A stretch of 64,000 nucleotides of DNA from Sipunculus nudus (Eukaryota; Annelida; Sipuncula; Golfingiida; Sipunculidae). A program made the translations under genes and the position numbers. The DNA lies in assembly GCA_026874595.1 (NCBI GenBank), contig CM049320.1, forward strand, positions 13,455,488 through 13,519,487, written 5' to 3'. Of the stretch, positions 22,641 through 34,248 are shown in pieces (the first letter of the stretch is position 1; each line of letters begins with the position of its first letter). The notes beneath the pieces were generated by a model, which worked only from the letters and a program-made list of their open reading frames with translations, did no database searches and was not told the DNA's origin.

Positions 22641-23540
22641 ATAACTGTCTTTGAATCATTTGACTCACTGTGATGGTACGTGAACACCTTTATATTAGTC
22701 TTACGCTGCTGAGAAAATCGACCTTTGTGACGTCATTATTATATTATAAACAGCTACCGCAAGCATGGGCATGGAAGACCTGTGTAGGGTTTTTTTTTTT
22801 TTTTTTGGGGGGGGGGGGGCTCATTAAAACAATTAAGTTAAAAGAGCGGAGCATTTGGGATGTGGTTGATAGGTTAATTGGTGCCTAAGTTGAAAATGTT
22901 ATTGATATACACAACAAGAATGTATGTAAGAAAGCGTAATGTAAAAACTGAAAGATATGTCAAACCTTCTGCGTAATTGCTTTAATATGTTGTCTGGTAA
23001 CGAACAGCAGGATGAAAAACTAGTCGCCATAGAAACGTTATTATAACTCAGGCTAAAACAATTGGTTAACATTTTGCCATTTAAATCTTAAAGTATTTAT
23101 TCCATTTAACACCATACTCTAATAACGTATCTAGTTTTCATCGTCATATACTGAGACTTATTGTTATGTTTACAACAGCACAACAATTACCCTTATATCT
23201 ATATCTTATTTTATGTTTGCATTATATCCAGTCAAATTAGGAATTCAATGTTTGTTCAAATATATCACGGGGGGCGGGGGGGGGGGGCACTTTCCCCCCT
23301 TTAGCTTTCCATTTTTTTGCTGCCTTGCAAACTTCAAACGTCCCTTTCAGCAAATTAATATTGCATCGATTGTCTTAAGAGACCAATTTATATCAAGTCT
23401 ATCACCTTTATAACATTTCTCTCATAATGTCCCCCTGTTTAAGCCTGAAGTGAGGGTTTCAGTTTTTTTACCCTTGTGTCCCCCGTGTAGCAAAATCCGT
23501 TTTAGAAAAGAAGTGTCGAATTAATAAATTTTATCACATC
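22641..23540. other. Non-coding DNA with T/G and G homopolymer runs
   Basis: A T17-G16-like run lies at about 22789-22819 and a G-rich run at about 23270-23288. No gene or transposon is recognised. Confidence 0.35.
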
Positions 23541-24300
23541 GAAACAATCACGACCAAATACATCTGGTATATTTTACACTAAGGTGTTTGCGAATACAAT
23601 CTATCGAGCGAGTCTTGTTGTATTCATGAAAAAAACATATATATCACATAACTTTTTTTTAAACAAAAATAATATGCAATATGTCAATAATTGACCCGGC
23701 ATTACCTGGATGCAAAGTAACTGTTTAATTGTATTTTAAAACAATATAGACTCAATTAATTTATACAAGCGGATCACAAAAACTATATTTCATATGACAA
23801 AGTAATGGAACTTAATACGCATAAGAAATTAAATAAAACAATAAAAATAGAAATATTGAAAACATACATGAGACGGTTGAAAAGTGGGTAACCGGAAAGA
23901 ATTTCATCTACTTACATTATTTTTTTTTGTGTGTGTGGAGGTAACCGCCTCCATATTGTGTGCTGGGTTAACTTTGTACTATATACAATTCCGAATTCCA
24001 TTTCGATTTCGGGCTACACAAAACAACCATTGCACATGGTTATTACTGCGTCCATCAGGCTCTGTACACCCCCCCCCCCCCGGAGGATCCTGGATGTGTA
24101 ATCATCCCCATTGCTGGGTCATACCGATCGGAAAACCCCGAAAAGCGCACTGGTTTGTTAGTGAAACACGACGTTGGGGCAGAGCGTTCAATTTCGGTGG
24201 AGTCCGACAAAGGAAAATCTAACCGCTCATCCCAATGAGAATCGCCTCACGATCTGTCGGTTTTGAATCCTTATCGAGTTCCTTGACCTCAGTAGCCGAT
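23540..24300 (-). repeat. 3' flank of the GPCR unit (copy 1), also at 31.4 and 54.7 kb
   Basis: The sequence from TCACGACCAAATACATCTGG (23548) onward is clearly related to 31411-31600 and 54665-54835. In each case it lies downstream (on the minus strand) of a GPCR-family copy. The duplicated unit is therefore larger than the coding region. There is no coding potential. Confidence 0.65.
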
Positions 24301-24499
24301 AGGAATCACATAATGATTTTATGTTTCTAAATGTTTCCTATATAACAGAAGTTCGAGAGGGGTAAAGGGTGTGTCACAGTACAACCGTCATATTTCTTCA
24401 CCAATATAGTATAATATGACAGAACGGAATTTAAGATGTTCACTCCTCGAAATCATCATATAAAATATTATAAATCAAATATTATAATACTCTTTGATT

Positions 24500-24506
24500 A
24501 ATATAT

Positions 24507-24583
<77 letters not shown>
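24500..24583. repeat. (TA)n microsatellite
   Basis: A long TA array just 3' of the intact GPCR gene. The inverted duplicate at about 28478-28495 carries the same microsatellite with far fewer units, showing length change after duplication. Confidence 0.95.
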
Positions 24584-24585
<2 letters not shown>

Positions 24586-24882
24586 AGATATCCCGAGCGA
24601 GCATGAACTGAACATTGGACCATCAAGGTTTGGCCAGTCGATTGATTTGACCTCTCACTTGAACAGTAAAGATTATGACCAACATAATCATATATACATT
24701 TTCTCAATAGAAAAGGACAAAGACTGAAATTTAAACAAACAGTTCAGCTGGTTAATAACCATATATAAACCTAATAGGTGTAATTTTGTATATTAATGTC
24801 ACCCAGGTAAAGTAACTGTTCTGCACTAACATTTTGTCAATGTCATATTATCGGCAGGATATTGTTTTTGATCTCCTGGTGT

Positions 24883-25806
24883 CTATTGTTGTTCCGGCTG
24901 TACAGCGTCCTGTCCGCCCTTTACACCTGGCTCCACTGACCCTGACCTACCACACAGTCGCTTCATCAATGCTTTAAGTGCATTTTGAACGTTCGAACTA
25001 AAGGCAATAAAGGCCAGACTGTTGAAAATACATCCACTATATGATAACCAGATGATCCAGAATTTCGGCTCTTGTGTTATAATTATTGGTATGTAGCAAA
25101 TATTGTACACCACACATACAGCGACCAGGCTTTTAGTAGACTTGAAGACTTGAAGGGTTGGATTAGGCAATGCTGGAGCACCTGCCGGCTGAACCGTATA
25201 GCGCCGGATCTTGAAGATCTGCCGAATTACCACGATGATGATGACCGCATTGGCAACAGTTAGTATACAAACCGTGGACAATGTTACTATGACACCCGGG
25301 ATAAAGTAATACTTCAAACTTTCATCAGATGTGTATGATAGTCGTGCTTCATGGTCATATCTATAACCGGAGAATATCATTGGAAAGCAGAACGCAGTAC
25401 TTAACAACCAGATCAGTCCGCAAGAAATGTTAACTCCTCTGCGAGTGATGAGAGAGTTCGCTCTTAGCGGTTTCACGATGGTAACTGCCTTTATTACGGC
25501 TAATGATGCCGTCGCCTCCAAAGACACTAATGCCGTAAAGCTACCAAGGAAAGAATGGACGGGTCCTAGGACTGGTCCAGGATCTAGAGAATTCACCCAA
25601 GACAGATACGAACTGGTACCACATGAAAAGCCAGCAAGTAGATCGGCGGTGAAAATACTAATCAGAAGCGGCGAATCTTTGCTTCCTCGAATGTACGGAC
25701 ACAAAATAACTCCAAGAAGAGCAAGTATGTTTGAAACAATGGTTCCGCATGTCTCGGCAGTGACAATAATGTTTTTGACCATACGCAAATGATGGTCCTC
25801 GGCCAT
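24883..25806 (-). CDS. Intact atypical class A-like G-protein-coupled receptor (307 aa)
   Basis: A single-exon receptor with seven hydrophobic segments at about residues 12-36, 47-68, 84-112, 126-147, 167-194, 225-245 and 249-272, so it should sit in a membrane and signal through a G protein or arrestin. Family landmarks present are Asp55 (TM2), Trp133 (TM4), Pro170 (TM5) and Pro240 (TM6). Landmarks missing or changed are DRY replaced by Ile-Lys-Ala (105-107), CWxP by CYIP (237-240), NPxxY by NSLAF (262-266), and no cysteine pair at the TM3/extracellular loop 2 positions. The same changes occur in the pseudogene relatives, so they are family traits. Start chosen: MAEDHHLRM, equivalent to the start of the other copies. 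The C-terminus ends GGQDAVQPEQQ, the seed of the tail repeat at 55.5-57.1 kb. Ligand is unknown. No other copy in the window is intact. Confidence 0.85.
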   Translation of the reverse strand: MAEDHHLRMVKNIIVTAETCGTIVSNILALLGVILCPYIRGSKDSPLLISIFTADLLAGFSCGTSSYLSWVNSLDPGPVLGPVHSFLGSFTALVSLEATASLAVIKAVTIVKPLRANSLITRRGVNISCGLIWLLSTAFCFPMIFSGYRYDHEARLSYTSDESLKYYFIPGVIVTLSTVCILTVANAVIIIVVIRQIFKIRRYTVQPAGAPALPNPTLQVFKSTKSLVAVCVVYNICYIPIIITQEPKFWIIWLSYSGCIFNSLAFIAFSSNVQNALKALMKRLCGRSGSVEPGVKGGQDAVQPEQQ

Positions 25807-25929
25807 TGCTTTATGCCCACAGATTAATAGAAAAAGTAGTTATGCTTTCAAATAACTGAGAAATTCCATTTTCTCGCAAGGGATTCGCTTGACTCTTGGT
25901 TGCATGAAGGAGTTTATAAAATTGTTTGT

Positions 25930-26420
25930 TGCACAGTTAGCGCCGGATGTTGAAGTTCTGCCGAACTACTAGAAAGACGATGACGCCATTAACAACAGTG
26001 AGTGTACAAACCATGGACACTATTACTAAGACCCCCGGGATTAAGTAATGCCTCATACCTTCAGCAGATTTCCGTGTATACAAGTGTCTCGCTTCATGAT
26101 CCTATTTCTATCCGTACAAGATTCATACGGAGTCAACAACGTCGCCATCAAAGACACTTTTGCCGAAAAGACATCCACAAAATTGTCGATTGATCCTATG
26201 ACATGTCAATGATCTAGGGAGTTAATCCGAGACAGATATGAGCTGATACCTGATGTATAGCCAGCTGGTAGATCGGCGACAAAAACATTGAAACTTTTGT
26301 TGTTTCTTATGTCTGCACAGAAATCTAATTCCAAGCAGAGCCAATATATTAGAAACAATAATTTCTAATGTCAGAGCTGTTAAAATAACACTTAAAATGA
26401 TGGCCGACGCATGGTCCTAG
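25930..26420 (-). pseudogene. GPCR-family pseudogene, N-terminal two-thirds, pair partner of the intact gene
   Basis: It lies about 120 bp upstream of the intact gene and in the same orientation. Homology runs from the start (MA followed at once by a stop, near 26420) down to the RQIFKIRR-equivalent after TM5, where it ends. TM6, TM7 and the tail are absent. Several frame breaks and deletions are present. It is most similar to the copy at 58.1-58.6 kb, which stands in the same position relative to its own neighbour, so gene and pseudogene were duplicated together. Confidence 0.75.
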
Positions 26421-26990
26421 GCCATTGTATATTCTTCCAAAATATACACAACCATTAACCAAAAGCTTGGGCTCCTAACTAATCGGGAACAGGTACGTAC
26501 AGCCTAGGTATGGGCGTGGTATGTGGTTGCTTAGTTACTAGGGTAATACCATTCCGTTATTAGGTGAGAGTGGAACCTGTGGAATACGGATTTGAAAGAT
26601 GGAAAAAAAGCGCCCGAGAGTCTGGAGCAAACGTACAAGAATAGTCTGAGCTGATATGCTTGTGATATGTCATTTCTTTAGAAAATACTTGTCATATATA
26701 TGTCATATATTTGTCACTAAACACAAATGTTTCAGAAACGAGGTCCAAATGTTTTAAATTTAGACGGAAATGGATTCTAGGGTGTGGCCTGTAAGCTGTA
26801 AGATCTGATCATTGGAAGAGAAAATAAACAGAAGGGACATCTCAGTGCAGTAAAGGTAGTTAGCTTATGGATGTTTTTTCTTGGAAAGAGGAAATTAGTT
26901 ATCTAATACTTATAAAAGGAGGTTGGTCCTCAATGTATCCTGAAACCGCGTTGGGTATGACACTGTGCTTTACCTTATTTAAAAGTTTTA
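26421..26990 (-). repeat. 5' flank of the GPCR unit, shared with 58.6-59.0 kb
   Basis: The block after the pseudogene start (CTTCCAAAATATACACAA..., CTTGGGCTCCTAAC, GTGGTTGCTTAGTTACTAGG, GATTCTAGGGTGTGGCC, GAGAAAATAAAC) is matched phrase by phrase at 58598-58985. A further short stretch (26896-26990, ATAAAAGGAGGTTGGTCCTC) matches 61050-61120. It probably contains the ancestral promoter of this subfamily. Confidence 0.65.
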
Positions 26991-27847
26991 ATGTACATAT
27001 AATTTTGAGTGATTTTTGCTCGTTTTGTTTTTTAAGTATGTTGAGGTTACAACCGAAAGCAGCCGAACGGGTGCCTGTGCTGAAAATATTAATATAAGAG
27101 TGCGATCATAGAGCGGTGGAGCGAAACGGAACGACCAGGGAGGACAATAGATCCATTATGTTATATAAAACAGAAACTTTCTTTTGTTGAACTCTGTCTT
27201 TATGACAATTCATATTTTCTATATTTCTCATAATTATAAATATTGTTATTTAAACGTTAAAAAAACATGAAATCGGTGACCTGAGACTAATGATCAATTG
27301 ACCCGTAATCGCTTTGTTGAGCGGGCTTCCTTTTTATGACAGTGTTCGTCTCGGCTTTGTTTCGTATGATCTCCTTTTTGGCTCGGTACCATTGACCTAG
27401 ATAAATTCAGATCATAGTTGCAGCCCAACATCAAAATAAGTCATAATAAATAATTAAAATTTTTATGTTATGGTTTCATATAATTACAGTTTATACTCCC
27501 CATCATATACAGACTAGAAAACATGAGGAATAAAGAATACTGCAAATAGTCCCGTTGACCTGGATATGCCTAAAAGGGCCCAAAATTGCGCCGCTAAAAG
27601 GGTTGAACATGATAAAATGGCTCATGTAGTTTAATGTGATTTTCGTCTGACTTGCCCGCTTAGTTTCAGTGAGAAGCGATCAATTAAACAATAAAACAAT
27701 CGCCGAATGAGTTATCTTAAACATACCTGACATGCGTCTTTCAATTGATTTCTGTGTCGAGATATATGCTGAATTGTGTTAAATTGAGTATAAATCAAAC
27801 ATATTTTTGTTATCGAAGCTGAGTTATTTATTTTGAAAAAAAAAAAA
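26991..27847. other. Non-coding spacer of the inverted duplication
   Basis: No gene recognised. It ends in a run of about 13 A that directly abuts the duplicated GPCR fragment. Confidence 0.4.
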
Positions 27848-28706
27848 AAATCCGACGCTCTACGGTTCAGCCGGCATGGGCTCCAGCATTGCCTTATCCA
27901 ACCCTTCAAGCCTTCAAGTCTACTAAAAGCCTAGTCGCTGTATGTGTGGTGTACAATATTTGCTACATACCAATAATTATAACACAAGAGCCGAAATTCT
28001 GGATCATCTGGTTATCATATAGTGGATGTATTTTCAACAGTCTGGCCTTAATTGCCTTTAGTTCGAACGTTCAAAATGCACTTAAAGCATTGATGAAGCG
28101 ACTGTGTGGTAGGTCAGGGTCAGTGGAGCCAGGTGTAGAGGGCGGACAGGACGCTGTACAGCCGGAACAACAATAGACACCAGGAGATCAAAAACAATAT
28201 CCTGCCGATAATATGACATTGACAAAATGTTAGTGCAGAACAATTACTTTACCTGGGTGACATTATTAATATACAAAATTACACCTATTAGGTTTATATA
28301 GGGTTATTCACCAGCTGAACATTTTGTTTAAATTTCAGTCTTTGTCCATTTCTATTGAGAAAATGTATATATGATTATGTTGGTCATAATCTTTCTGTTC
28401 AAGTGAGAGTCAAATCAATCGACTGGCCAAACCTTGATGGTCCAATGTTCAGTTCATGCTCAGTCGGGATATCTAAATTATATATATATATATTAATCAA
28501 AGAGTATTATAATATTTGATTTTATAATATTTTATATGATGATTTCGAGGAGTGAACATCTTAAATTCCGTTCTGTCATATTATACTATATTGGTGAAGA
28601 AATATGACGGTTGTACTGTGACACACCCTTTACCATTCTCGAACTTCTGTTATATAGGAAACATTCAGAAACCTAAAATCATTATGTGATTCCTATCGGC
28701 TACTAG
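27848..28706 (+). repeat. Inverted duplicate of the GPCR 3' half and its downstream DNA
   Basis: From ATCCGACGCTCTACGG (27849) to GTGATTCCTATCGGCTACT (about 28706) this segment is nearly identical, in reverse orientation, to about 24293-25215. The main length differences are the shorter (TA)n tract and small indels. The arms are about 0.86-0.92 kb with a spacer of about 2.6 kb. The near identity makes it far younger than the other GPCR copies. Confidence 0.9.
27889..28176 (+). pseudogene. GPCR C-terminal fragment (TM6, TM7 and tail) in the inverted duplicate
   Basis: The 95-codon open frame corresponds to residues 213-307 of the intact receptor. It differs at only a handful of residues (for example Phe266 to Leu and Lys296 to Glu) and keeps the complete GGQDAVQPEQQ tail and stop. 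It lacks TM1-TM5 and cannot be a receptor on its own. It could be transcribed as antisense to the intact gene. Confidence 0.85.
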
Positions 28707-29650
28707 TAATCAAAGGGTATTTATAATATTTGATTTAATAATATTTTATATGATATTTTCTGAATGTAAAACCAAGAATGAATGTTGGTCCGTTCGGACG
28801 ACTCGGATTAGTGAGCGGCAGTACCGGGAAACCACTTGGCTGGGGGTTTCCCTCTATAAACGAATTCGTCTGAAGCAAGAGTAAGCGTGTGTAAAATAAC
28901 TTTAAAAAATATACGTGATAAACTAAAATATTCATATATTTTTTTACAAAGTGGATTTGTTTTGGACATGGACTCGGATACGCTCTTTACACAGCGCTTA
29001 ACCCGTTGGCCAACTACCTATATCGTAAGCGCTGTTTGTTTTGACCTTGTATCCTGAATCTCTACACCAGAGGGGAGCACTGTTTTTTGGTCCAATCAGA
29101 TGAGACCCTGTGCTGGAAGACAAAACAGTTTTTCAGCCAAGCGAGGAATACACGAAGCTAATGTTGTTCATTTTGTTTTGAGTGACAGCTCATCGCCCCG
29201 GCGACCGTTTAAACAGGCCACAGGCTCAAAGAGAATGGCCCCACGCGTGGTTTCGGGGCGGAGCGTGATGCCTGTCGAGTGTTTGTTGACTTGCATTTGG
29301 TTGGCTGCTAGTCACATGAGCAGTTTTTTTTCAGCAGACAGGTCCATGTGCACCACCAGGTGTTTAAGTGCATCATAAATGATCAAAGCAGGCAGCGGGA
29401 AAATCAGTAGCTTCTTTAGAAGCGGAAGATTTCCGCTGCCTCGGGAGCGTAGGACTCGGACTTGTACCATACTTCTAAAGTGAATCGGACTCAACTGGCC
29501 TTGATTCGGACTTGCACTCGGACTCGTATGTTGTAGACTCGACTACATCATTGGTAGCGGGTACAATGCCAAGTGTACCATCAGACTTGACCTGGTATTA
29601 TTTTTCTCGAGGATTATATCAAAAGGAGCTATTTTGTAAGTTATTGGAAA
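28707..29650. other. Non-coding DNA, nothing recognised
   Basis: The first 45 bases repeat part of the preceding segment (AATCAAAG...TATTTATAATATTTGATTT, compare about 28496). The frames at 29100-29378 and 29512-29709 show no family resemblance. Confidence 0.35.
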
Positions 29651-29654
29651 TACA

Positions 29655-31060
29655 GGCCCGGTCCCATAATGGTGGAGGCTTGCATTCCTTAGAATGGTTA
29701 GTCTTTTGAGTGGAAACTTCCCATGAAAAAGCCATATAGTGCACAGATTAAGAAATTAATATTCATAATATCTATCCGTAACCCATAATTCCCTCCCCCA
29801 CCCCATCACTGGCCAAATTCTTGAATTCAGGAAGCGACACTGCTTCTTTTTTTTGTTGTTCGTTATGCAGTTTCCTTAGTAACTATTACCCTTATGCTAT
29901 TTGCTTTATAATTTTATTTCCCCTCACACTTTGCATTATTTAATAAATACAGTCTATTTCATCCGACCTGTTTCGATATGTAATGGATAATTATAACCCC
30001 TTGAACCTTTTGTACGAAAGTTAAGACTGAAAACGCACAAAGACTGTATGTTTGACAAGCGTAATTCCTTTATCCTTTTTTGGAATTGTTCACAAAGAAC
30101 AATCAAAGAAATTTACGTTTTTATGTTCACAACATCCCCTTAATAATAATTCAATCCCTAGAGCGTATCCGAAGAAACACATCATACCCATACAATAATC
30201 GGCTAAATACAGGGGCGGAACTCTCCGCGGAGACCTATAATCGGATTGACATTTAAGAAGCATATCATGCTCGCTGTTCTTAGCAGTTCCTGTGTGTTTA
30301 GCTACTTTGAAGTACTTTGTTTGAATTACTTTGAAGGGGATGACATGTGTATAATCAATATCAAAGGGCGAAGGAATATGTATTACGAGATCATGAGAGG
30401 CAAAATTATAATGCGATCATTACTTTTTACCGGCTTGATTGCGATGGTTATCCGTGAAAATGTTGATGTTTTTCTGTTTACTTAATTTTTTAAACGTTTG
30501 TGCCAAGTCTTAGAAACAGGCGAAACCTGTCAAAATTGTGTTGCAGGAAAACAAAAAATCTAAGATTAGGCCCAGTACTAAATAAACAGGGAATTAATGT
30601 TGACAAGTCCGAAAGCGACCTGAGTAAAACCTGGCCCTTGGCAAAAATGTCTAAAATTTATAAATAACCTGGGCGGAATTTCCGGATATCGCGCCATCGA
30701 ATTCCTTGTCTTAGTAGAGAATATGTTTTTTATCAACCGTTTAGGGTAGGCTAAAGATAGATCATCAATAATTATTTTCTATGCTGCTGTGGTAAGCTGG
30801 GGACGGGGATGTAAACATCGAGAATGACAAAGAAATGGCCAATGGCCTTGTGTATACGACTTTCTGGTACCAATAGATTTCTGGCATTATACCTTGCTAA
30901 GTTATTTTTAATTAGTCAGTAGGGTAAAAGGAAATGATAAGAACACAATAATTATTTATAAAAACCAACATTATTAAGATACTCTATGCTCTGAACACGA
31001 AATTACTCAAAAGTAAAAAACCTGTTATTGAGCCATTAAACTGATATATAGGTGATAGAT
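29655..31060. repeat. Dispersed non-coding repeat, copy 1 of 3
   Basis: Shares ordered blocks with 41160-43130 and 43190-44640: GGAGGCTTGCATTCCTTAGAAT, CCCATGAAAAAGCCATA, the hairpin ATTGTTCACAAAGAACAAT (about 30088), GACATGTGTATAATCAA, and finally CGAATTCCTTGTCTTAGTAG with TAAGCTGGGGACGGGG (about 30697-30810). No protein is recognisable in any copy, so it is either a non-coding transposon or an old segmental duplication. Confidence 0.7.
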
Positions 31061-31379
31061 ACTAGGCCTGGTGTTTACATAATTAACTGAGGTAGACAAC
31101 AGTTGTCAATGACTGCTACAAGAGCCCAAATGAATCGGTCAAACAACCAGGATTTTCGATCGCTTTAAATAGCTGTTTGTACATACATTAGAATTTTTCA
31201 TTAAAAATCATATTTTCACCAGAAAAAATATACGAATTTCTGATTACCCGATCTCCTGTTGGTGTTGTAAACCTGGTATGTAAACCTCACACATGCAGAA
31301 ATATTTATATAAAATAAAAAAATGCATAATAAAACATCCAAAGGAGCTACATTAAAAATGGAAATGTTTTAATATTTAT

Positions 31380-31860
31380 ATTTCATGTAATTTTTATTAC
31401 ATCTTAATAATCACGGCCAAATAGATCTGGTATATTACACGCAAAAAATGTCAGAGAATAGAACATAATCATCGAGTCTTGAATCATGAAAAAAATGCAT
31501 CAGTGTATATGTCACAAGACCAATTGTAAAACACAAATAATACACAATATGGCTACTTATGTCCCGGCAGTTCGCTGACATAACCTGGATCCATTACCTA
31601 GGACCTCAAACACGATCCCGTCAATGTTTTAAACGCATTTAAAAACAATATAAACCGCATAATGTTATATAGGCGCCTTACAAAAAATATTTCATGACGA
31701 GTGTCTGTACTTATACACATAAAGATAAAACATATGTAGAAGTAAAGATAAAACATATACGTGAGAAAAATTCAACTATAGGTACAGGAAAGAATCATTT
31801 CTTTCTTTGTTTTATTTTATTTTTATCCCGGCTAAACTCAGTACTATTTATATCTTCATA
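31380..31860 (-). repeat. 3' flank of the GPCR unit (copy 2)
   Basis: Related to 23548 onward and 54665 onward (TCACGGCCAAATAGATCTGG, then TGTCCCGGCAGTTCGCTGACA). It lies just downstream, on the minus strand, of the split GPCR pseudogene, supporting duplication of a multi-kilobase unit. Confidence 0.6.
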
Positions 31861-31954
31861 ATTCCATTTCCTATACAAAAGGTCTGCTTCACACTATTAT
31901 CGTCGCGTCACCCTGAACCATTGCGCCGCACCTGAAGGTTTTTGATTTTCAATC

Positions 31955-32076
31955 ATCTTAGCGGTTTTATGATGGTCACTGCTTTGATAACGGCCAGTAC
32001 TGCCGTCGCCCCAAGAGATGCTGAGGGAGCGAAGAAGCCGACAAAACTGATTATTATTCCGGAGACTGGTCCTTGA
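31955..32076 (-). pseudogene. GPCR pseudogene, TM3 piece downstream of the hAT-like insertion
   Basis: The minus strand encodes the TM3 region and the start of the following loop (VLAVIKAVTIIKPL), with the same Ile-Lys-Ala in place of DRY as the intact gene. It joins directly to the duplicated target bases at 32069-32076. The TM4-to-tail part is missing. Together with 34249-34548 it is one pseudogene cut by the inserted element. Confidence 0.75.
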
Positions 32077-34248
32077 CAGCGGCGTACCTAGCCTCATTGC
32101 CGCCCGGGGCGGTCTTAGGAAATGCTTTCTTTCATACAAATCATTACAAAACTTTACAACATATAGAAACATATCACGACAAGTAACCTTGGTATGGGCT
32201 TTTAGATGACAACATTAGCAGGGAATTTCTTCGCCACATTTTAAAGAACAGTCATGAGTCATCTCTTCGCTATTGTAAATCAAAAGATCGCTATAACTTC
32301 AAACAAGTATATATTTCATTATGAAGTACACAGAAAAGAAATAAATTGTAACTAGAAAGAAATTACACTGCAGGATACACACACACACATATATACATAT
32401 ATATATATATATAATATATATAATGTGATAGCTTAAGTTTTCATGTAAACACGATTTATGGGTAGTTTAAACTCAACGTGGAAAAATATTTAACATCGTG
32501 GAATGTTACTCAATTCTCATCGCATATAAATACCGTGTCACTTCTATAATTCCACCTCTTGTTATAGCATATGACAGGAGTTACAATCTTTACTCCAAAT
32601 GCATAGTTTCATGAGTTATGTGTAGGCAGGGCACGTTTAATGTTTTCAGGTAAAAGAAAAAGAAATCCAATGTTTTGATTTACTGTGATTTTTTTCGTTT
32701 AATTACAATATCCTCAAAGTTACAAGCAAGCTTTAATTCAAGGCTACAGCAATATTATTTTAGAATTAGTGATTATATTCCTGCACTTTGCGAGGTTTCA
32801 TTTACGAATGCATTTTTTTTTTTAAATAATTTGAATAAAGTTCAAGTAGTTATATCATTGAAATATATATTATTCATATACTTGAAATGATTTATCATAA
32901 CATACAACAATTTTCTGTTGGTGGTGAATCATTATGCGGTTAAAAACAGTACAGGCAATTCTATTTTTTATTTTTTTATTTCTATTTTGCACTCTGAAAA
33001 GTAACACTATATAAGTATACTAACGTGTGGCCGGGGGATTCATCCCGCCTGACATATATAATAGATTTATAAATGAAATGCGATCTTAAAGATAAAATAA
33101 CTCCGACATAGTTCTGGTTGAAAGGTTGTTATTATTCACGTCACATAAAATATTATCATATAAACATTGAATTTATTAATAGAGGTATATCAGAGGACAG
33201 AAATTTAGATGGTACTCATTTTATTTACGATGGTGTAAACATTTGTATTTTACAGGGGCCAACTCACTTGTCTGACCTTTATAAACTAAAGGTAATCCCT
33301 TGGAGCTTTTATAAAAATATGTCAGAAAACGTAGATGACAGAGCACACAGGCTGCTTGTTATGTTTAAATCAACATGTTTATAATATGTGAGGGCCCGCA
33401 AAAAAATGAAACAAATTCAACAAGGGCAACTGGCAGCAAGTCAGATAAGCCAGAGATTTTAAAATGGCGTTTTGCAACAAGTTGCCTTTCTACCTCCGCA
33501 TATATACAACCTACCACCTTATGTTACATGTTTTCCCGTTTGTCAACATTGCTGTGTTGACAAACATATTGTTGATAAAAAAATGCATAAATCCTTACGA
33601 AGGCTTTTAAAGAACTTTTCACAATCGAAGTTACCCTTAAATCATTTATATATACCTAGAGGAAACTATAAATCACACAGTCTTTTTCAAAAGGTAGGTG
33701 AAGGACACCTTTAACGAGACTGTTGTAAGAGTATAAAAAAGTCATTGAAATGTCATTTCAGATTGTTTGAGGCTGTTTATATATCATGGAATTCAATATA
33801 TGGAAATTTACTATACATTTCAAGAAAAGAGCAACAAAATTCGTCATAATATTTTCGCACAATATGTAAGACAGATACCCCATCCTTACCACTGGGGGCC
33901 ATTGGTCTTTTGACAGGGTTTCTCCCAGGTTAGTGCCCCCTAGGGATTACTGTAAACGGAGACGGCCCTGAAAGCACACCTTTGCATGTCCCATTGGATA
34001 ATCGATGGCGTTTTGACATTGCAAGCTGATCTTATCAAGAATAACAACTGATTTGTATTTCTTCTTGCCAATAGTGTGCCTCTACAGAGATCGTTCTCAA
34101 ATCCTTTGATTGGTTCCACTGCCCAATTTATAATTGAAATGGGACCCACAGCCAATAAAATACCAAACATTTCGATTTTCTCGCTGATCTTGAAAAAATC
34201 CAAATTTATACTTTTTAAGACGCCCCCCGCCCCCCAGGTACGCCCCTG
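32077..34248. mobile_element. 2.2 kb hAT-like element inserted in a GPCR pseudogene
   Basis: The ends are inverted repeats: the left starts CAGCGGCGTACCTAGC, and the right, read on the minus strand, starts CAGGGGCGTACCTGGG. An 8 bp target duplication with one mismatch flanks it (GTCCTTGA at 32069-32076, GTCCTGGA at 34249-34256), the length typical of hAT. The halves of the receptor on either side are collinear. The frames inside (33118-33384 plus, 33940-34203 minus and others) are not recognisable as a transposase, so the element looks non-autonomous or very decayed. A short TA/CA tract lies near 32380-32415. Confidence 0.75.

Noticed and set aside
25072-25792. Plus-strand frames over the intact GPCR (63 and 121 codons)
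   Set aside because: Antisense shadows of the receptor gene, with no family resemblance of their own.
26500-26560. Canonical RFX X-box upstream of GPCR copies
   Set aside because: The two half-sites are in direct, not inverted, orientation, so it does not match the X-box. Kept only as a conserved upstream element.
33118-34203. Frames inside the hAT-like element as a transposase
   Set aside because: No hAT dimerisation or catalytic motif could be recognised. A profile search against hAT transposases would decide.
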